From Manihot esculenta (Eukaryota > Streptophyta > Magnoliopsida > Malpighiales > Euphorbiaceae), in NCBI RefSeq assembly GCF_001659605.2, contig NC_035175.2, forward strand, positions 28,119,705 through 28,183,704: a stretch of DNA of 64,000 nt, read 5' to 3'. Every line of letters starts with the position of its first letter. Positions within the stretch are counted from its first letter, which is position 1. The notes beneath the pieces are model-generated. The model ran no database searches. It was not told where the DNA came from and saw only the letters and a list, made by a program, of their open reading frames with translations. This document shows, in pieces, positions 59,821 to 64,000 of this stretch. Made by a program: the position numbers and the translations under genes.

Positions 59821-60585
59821 CTTTAGTTGTTAATGGATTGGGAGATCTGAACATATTATGTTGTTCTTTTATTTATCAATATTTATGCAATTTCATTTTT
59901 AATTCCATTGTTGCTTTGTTATTTAGATCAATAGGGCCCATTGATTCTTGATTGCAAAGTAATAATTTATTAGTTTGGATAGTTTTAAGTCCGTAATTGT
60001 TTGAATTATTCAAACACAAGTAACTCTTGGTGTAAAAACTAAGGAAATTGTATGATCTAGCAATATCACTATACGTTTGGATAGCTAGAATTAGTTCTCT
60101 CTATTTCTTAATACAATTGACAGTTGTAAGATGCTAAAAGCCCTAAGGACGTTCCTTGGCAACTTATTGATTAGTGATTAATTAGAGAACGTTTTCTAAT
60201 TAATCTATGCTTAATGGGGGATATAGTGGTGAGAAGCGTCTTCCACCTCCATAACTAATTTATTGAATCAAATAAAAGAACCTTTGTGTCAATGATCAAT
60301 CCCGACAACTAAAGTGGATCCAATTCTTCAACTAGGCTTTTCTTATTATTTAATTCTCTTTACTTTATTATTTTCTTTACTTAATTGCTTTTGATTCTAA
60401 TTTAGACATCAACCTTCAAAACCTCTAATTTACTTTTATTGTCTATTTATTTACTTGGTCTTGATAAGAAAAATAAGTGAGTATCAATTCCCTGTGGATT
60501 TGATCCTTTTGCCACTATCTACAGTCGTAAAATTGTTGATAACCAAAAAGGTTATTTTTGACCGGCTTCGATAACCGCACAGTCA
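59820..60585 (+). repeat. Athila-type LTR I, 5'-truncated
   Basis: It aligns with LTR D from about 23165 to 24081, including the AAGGACGTTCCTTGGCAA block (60145-60162) and the GAAGCGTCTTCCA block. It ends CGCACAGTCA. The first part of the LTR is absent. Confidence 0.8.
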
Positions 60586-60590
60586 AAAAT

Positions 60591-60608
60591 TGGCACCGTT
60601 GCCGGGGA
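60591..60608 (+). other. Primer binding site of element I (tRNA-Asp)
   Basis: TGGCACCGTTGCCGGGGA, one base different from the site of element D, five bases after the LTR end. Confidence 0.85.
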
Positions 60609-60636
60609 ATTGATTTAACTAATTTGTTTTTTTTTC

Positions 60637-61297
60637 ATGACCAGGGCTAGACGTAAGGAAACTCTACCCTACGATCTAGAAATTGAGCACACAACAAGGC
60701 AAATAAGAAGGCAAGCCAATCCGAGGAGCCAAGCCTCAAAACAAACTTCATCAACAGCAGCCACCAACTTAGAGGCAGCCATAAACACTGCTACACAACA
60801 CACTGCTGCTGAAGGAAACATTGCTGCAGTTGCTGTCAAGACTCCAGAAACTGTTGTTGTCCAAGAGACAGCACCTGCTGTCCAACGTCCAGAAATTGCT
60901 GTTGAAACAGAGATAGCAATTGCTGTCAAAACTGCTGAAATTGCTGCTGCCCGCGAGACAGCACAGCCTGCATACTCTGCTGCTATCCAAAAATCAGCAC
61001 CTGCTGAAACTGCCCCAACTGAACCAGAACTTGTTGTACCAACAAAACCAGCAATATACATTGAAAAAAACAGAATCAACACCTGCTGAAACAGATCACA
61101 ACACTGCTGTGTTTGCCCAAACAGCTGCTGAGATGGCAGAATTCAACATGCAACCTACTACCCCTGTCCGAAGACCAGCAGAACCTGCTGTCCTTGCTGA
61201 TATTATACCAGAAAATCAAGTAATAAGGGCACCAATTCCAAGAGAAAGAACACTAAGAGAGTTGGCAGCCCCTATAGGTGACCAAGCACCTCTTTAG
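60637..61297 (+). pseudogene. Athila-type gag N-terminal fragment (element I)
   Basis: The ATG at 60637 reads MTRARRKETLPYDLE, the usual Athila gag start, then an A/T/V-rich stretch. A frameshift near an A run at about 61063-61070 moves the frame to the one reading FAQTAAEMAEFNMQP and IPRERTLRELAAP, which matches element D at 26846-27020. It stops at 61295-61297, and homology ends there, before the capsid domain. Confidence 0.82.
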
Positions 61298-61523
61298 GGT
61301 TGTTTTCTTGTTTTGTGCTCCATTTTTAAAATTTGGATATTAAACAGATGGAAATTGATAATGTCCCACTGAAATGTTAGAAAGATTTAAGAAGTAAACT
61401 ACCTTCGGCCCAAAAGAGAGAGAGAGAGAAAAACTGGCAGGCATCTTTCCATATGTTTTTTTTTTTTTGGGTGTTTTGCTTGGTGTTTGTATATTTTATT
61501 TATGGTGGGTATGTAAATATCAG
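61298..61523 (+). other. Non-coding flank, probably intron
   Basis: No gene seen. It contains a GA repeat (about 61415-61430) and a T run near 61457, and ends AATATCAG, a good splice acceptor for the exon at 61524. Confidence 0.45.
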
Positions 61524-61639
61524 GAAGATGGCTTACTTTATGTAGAAGCCGATCCATCAGGAGGAGACAGTTGGAAGTTAGATCCAGTCGTTCAACTTTT
61601 GAAGGAGCGAGCTGTGGGTGTCATTCCTACAGATACTCT
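61524..61639 (+). pseudogene. Isolated exon of a YrdC/Sua5-like gene
   Basis: A 116-bp segment between an acceptor (AATATCAG) and a donor (GTATGTTTGC) reads EDGLLYVEADPSGGDSWKLD and then LLKERAVGVIPTDT. This is the start of the YrdC-type domain found in plant homologues of Sua5, a family that makes threonylcarbamoyl-adenylate for tRNA modification or is related to such proteins. No stop occurs, and both splice sites look normal. The preceding exons would be on the left, where retroelement I stands. No following exon is recognised up to 62726. It may be a gene remnant or a captured exon. Confidence 0.65.
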
Positions 61640-62726
61640 GTATGTTTGCTTTTTCAATCTTGCAACATACACTTCTATAATATATCTTTTCAATTTATTG
61701 GGGGTTGCATCAGTTATTTTTTCTTAATAGACAGAAGAAAAGTAATTTTTCCATATAATCAATGCAGCAGTTTTATATGCATTAATTAGCGATCCTAAAA
61801 AGGCAGTAAAATCAATTTTCCCTCTCATATATCGCTATAATGATTTTAAAAAAATCATAATCATTACTTTAATTTGCTTTCATAATAAGAAAGAGAAAAT
61901 TTCTCTTCACATCATGAAAATCCCATCTCGTAATTTCCTCTATATATAGAAGGCCATGAACTTCAACTGTTATTGCTATTTAAGGCCATAGAAGAAGAAC
62001 TTCATTGTTGTGGCTTTGATAGGTATTGGCAAGCTAAAAGGTACTTTCTATGCTTTCCCCTCTATAATTTCATACTAAATCAATAAAAACAATTTTTTTC
62101 ATTTTTTTATATAAATGGATACGGCTGAAATTCAAATATGAGAATTCATATTAAAAACAATTTCAATGCAAGTGAGTTAAAGACAATTAAATTTTAATTT
62201 GGGTGAAGTTAAAAAAAGCACGTACTCGTATGAATGCTAGTTTTTTTGTCATTAATTATGTATCGGTGAAAATATTTTTTTTAAATACCTTAATTTCACT
62301 AATTTTATACGTAATCAATAGCCGAAAAGTTAGTGCTTATATGAGTATGTACTTTCTGTATTTTCTCGCTTTTAATTTTCTTGAATTTATTATTTCATCG
62401 AAGTGTTTTCAATTTGTTAATGGATTTTTACTGATAATTTTAAACTTGTTTAATTTGTGTGTGGTTATTAATTATTATACGACTAATTAAGGCTTCATGT
62501 GTTCTAACATTTTGAAATTAATTACTCTTTAGTTCCCCATTATGTAAAGTAAATAACAGAAATAAATTCTGTGTTATAATTTAATTTTCACCTTAATTAA
62601 ATGTCATATTTTTAACGATAATGCATAAAAATACGTTCTTTTAAAACATAATTAAATGAATAGCTGTGATTAAAAAAAAATTCTACCCTTACCCCACTGA
62701 GAATGATTTGTTTTTTTTTCAAATAA
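61640..62726 (+). other. AT-rich region upstream of the MADS-box gene
   Basis: No coding sequence supported. A TATA-like TATATATAG lies at 61941-61949, about 780 bp before the ATG, so a 5' UTR intron would be needed if it serves the MADS gene. Several long T and A runs are present. Confidence 0.5.
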
Positions 62727-63784
62727 ATGGGTCACAGTAGAATTAAAATGGAATTAATAAGGAAGGAGAGCACTCGGATGAACACCTTTCAAAAGAGGAA
62801 GAAAAGTTTGCTAAAGAAGATTTCAAAATTTTTAATTCTTTGCGGCGTTGAAGCTTGCCTGATTATTTTGGTACCGAAAGAGAAAGATGAACGAGTCATC
62901 AAGGTGGAAGCCACCTGGCCATCAAATCCTGATAAGATTAAGAGAATTATAAACAAGTACAAGAAAACTGATCAGGCAAGAAAAAGAAGAAAGTTGATAT
63001 GGAGATTTCTAAGTTGAATAAGCAAATTTACGAAGCTAATTTTCCACTGTGGGATGTTCGTCTCGATGGTTTCTTGGAGGATCAGTTGCGGGTTTTGATC
63101 GCTCAGTTAGACAAGAAAATAGAAGTTGCAGATAGAAAACTTGACAGGTTTCAGGAAAATCAGATTCTGATGGATGAATTTGCAATGAGAATGCTTTACG
63201 GTTCTCAAATCATGGAGAATTACATGAACAGAAGCAACAGTGTCAGGAATTTTAGCAACTTTCATCAGCTTTTCTCTGATGTCATGCCATTGCCAGTTAA
63301 CTGTTTCCTGCCAGGACAGAGCTCGTATTTGATTCCATCAAATTCAAACAATTCAAACTTGCAGATTTTCTCTGATTACCAAACAACGAGTCTGAGTAGA
63401 AAATTAATGGACAGAAACAGTAACAGCAGCAACTTAGCTAACTTGCAGCTGCAACTGTTCTCTGATCCGAAGCCATTGGGTGTTCAACTACAAATGCATT
63501 CCCAGCAAATCCAGACTTCTCCAGGGACTTCAACAAGTCCAAGTTTTCTGGAAGATCTGACGATGATGGCCAAGGATCAGTACACTGGCAATCAATGTGG
63601 TGTCAGGACAATTAGTAATGTTCCAAGCTTTCCAAGCCTGTCTTATCTTAACCCTTCCCCTTTGATGTGGGACAATGTGATGTTCAACAATGCTGACGCT
63701 TCTTTTGGCAATGTTGGATCCGCTTTGCAGACAATCCTTTCGAGAATGCAACTTCCCATGTCCAGTATGAGTAGTTATCAGTAA
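62727..63784 (+). pseudogene. Type I (M-gamma) MADS-box gene with a frameshift
   Basis: ATG 62727 starts a MADS domain: MGHSRIKMELIRKESTRMNT, then FQKRKKSLLKKISKFLILCG and VEACLIILVPKEK, followed by WPSNPDKIKRI. This matches the AGL80-like M-gamma group, DNA-binding factors active mainly in the female gametophyte and endosperm. At about 62975-62996, in an A/G run, the frame must move back one base (one base missing) to continue with MEISKLNKQIYEANFPLWD and a 260-residue N/S/Q-rich tail ending at 63782-63784. Without the shift the protein stops at 63017 after 96 residues. It could be a pseudogene, a sequencing error or a short functional protein. No intron is needed. Confidence 0.78.
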
Positions 63785-64000
63785 GTCAAGCTTAGTTCTA
63801 ACATTAGATCTGGAAAGATAGAACGAATCTGGAAATAGACGTGGGATTTTGAAGATGTTTTGATTCAGATATAGCTTGAAGCTAGACAGCTAGTGGTTTT
63901 GGATTTGGAATAATCATATTTAATAGCAGTTTATTACACTGGCGGAATTCAGGCATTTCATTATTAGGTTTCATTCATTAATTTTGTTTTCATTATTAGG
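63785..64000 (+). other. 3' flank of the MADS-box gene
   Basis: Non-coding, with no repeat or gene recognised up to the end of the window. TATTTAATAGC near 63919 is only a weak poly(A)-signal candidate. Confidence 0.4.

Noticed and set aside
62203..62490. 95-codon hydrophobic frame upstream of the MADS gene
   Set aside because: AT-rich sequence with composition-driven F/L/I content and no start context or homologue.

Overview
This window is nuclear DNA from a flowering plant, most likely a eudicot. The evidence is plant-type LTR retrotransposons of the Ty3 (chromovirus and Athila) and Ty1/copia classes, an L1-like LINE, primer binding sites for plant tRNA-iMet and tRNA-Asp, and host genes of plant families (PHT1 phosphate transporter, type I MADS-box). 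I cannot name the species.

Positions 1-45623 are one nested retrotransposon cluster. I resolved it from LTR ends, target-site duplications (TSDs) and reading frames that resume across insertions. An old copia fragment (H, 45009-45623) is interrupted by a chromovirus (F), of which only the end of the polyprotein and a roughly 3.2-kb LTR are in the window (33516-45008). F's LTR carries a minus-strand copia element (E, 36346-44457). F's coding end was hit by an Athila-type element (C, its right edge at 33515). C was in turn hit three times: by chromovirus A (1-6202, left end outside the window), by chromovirus B (6477-16429, complete and nearly intact) and by Athila-type element D (22209-30819), which has lost its pol enzymes. 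D contains a solo LTR of the A/B family (24372-26667) with a perfect TSD. The chromoviruses encode gag, protease, RT, RNase H, integrase and a chromodomain-like tail. C encodes gag-pol plus a separate ATHILA ORF-1 protein. Every element has at least one disabling change; B has a single internal stop.

Positions 45611-51130 hold the best host gene, an intronless PHT1-type phosphate:H+ symporter on the minus strand (46523-48154) with two PHR1-binding-type motifs about 360-390 bp upstream. The 3' exon of a conserved membrane protein (50449-51120, minus) follows.

Positions 51333-61300 are a second repeat block of truncated fragments: a LINE, a minus-strand LTR remnant, copia J, copia K, a short-LTR copia L, and an Athila-type LTR-gag stub (I).

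Positions 61300-64000 return to gene space: an isolated exon of a YrdC/Sua5-like gene (61524-61639) and a type I (M-gamma) MADS-box gene (62727-63784) with a one-base frameshift. No CRISPR, operon or prokaryotic features, rRNA genes or tRNA genes were seen.
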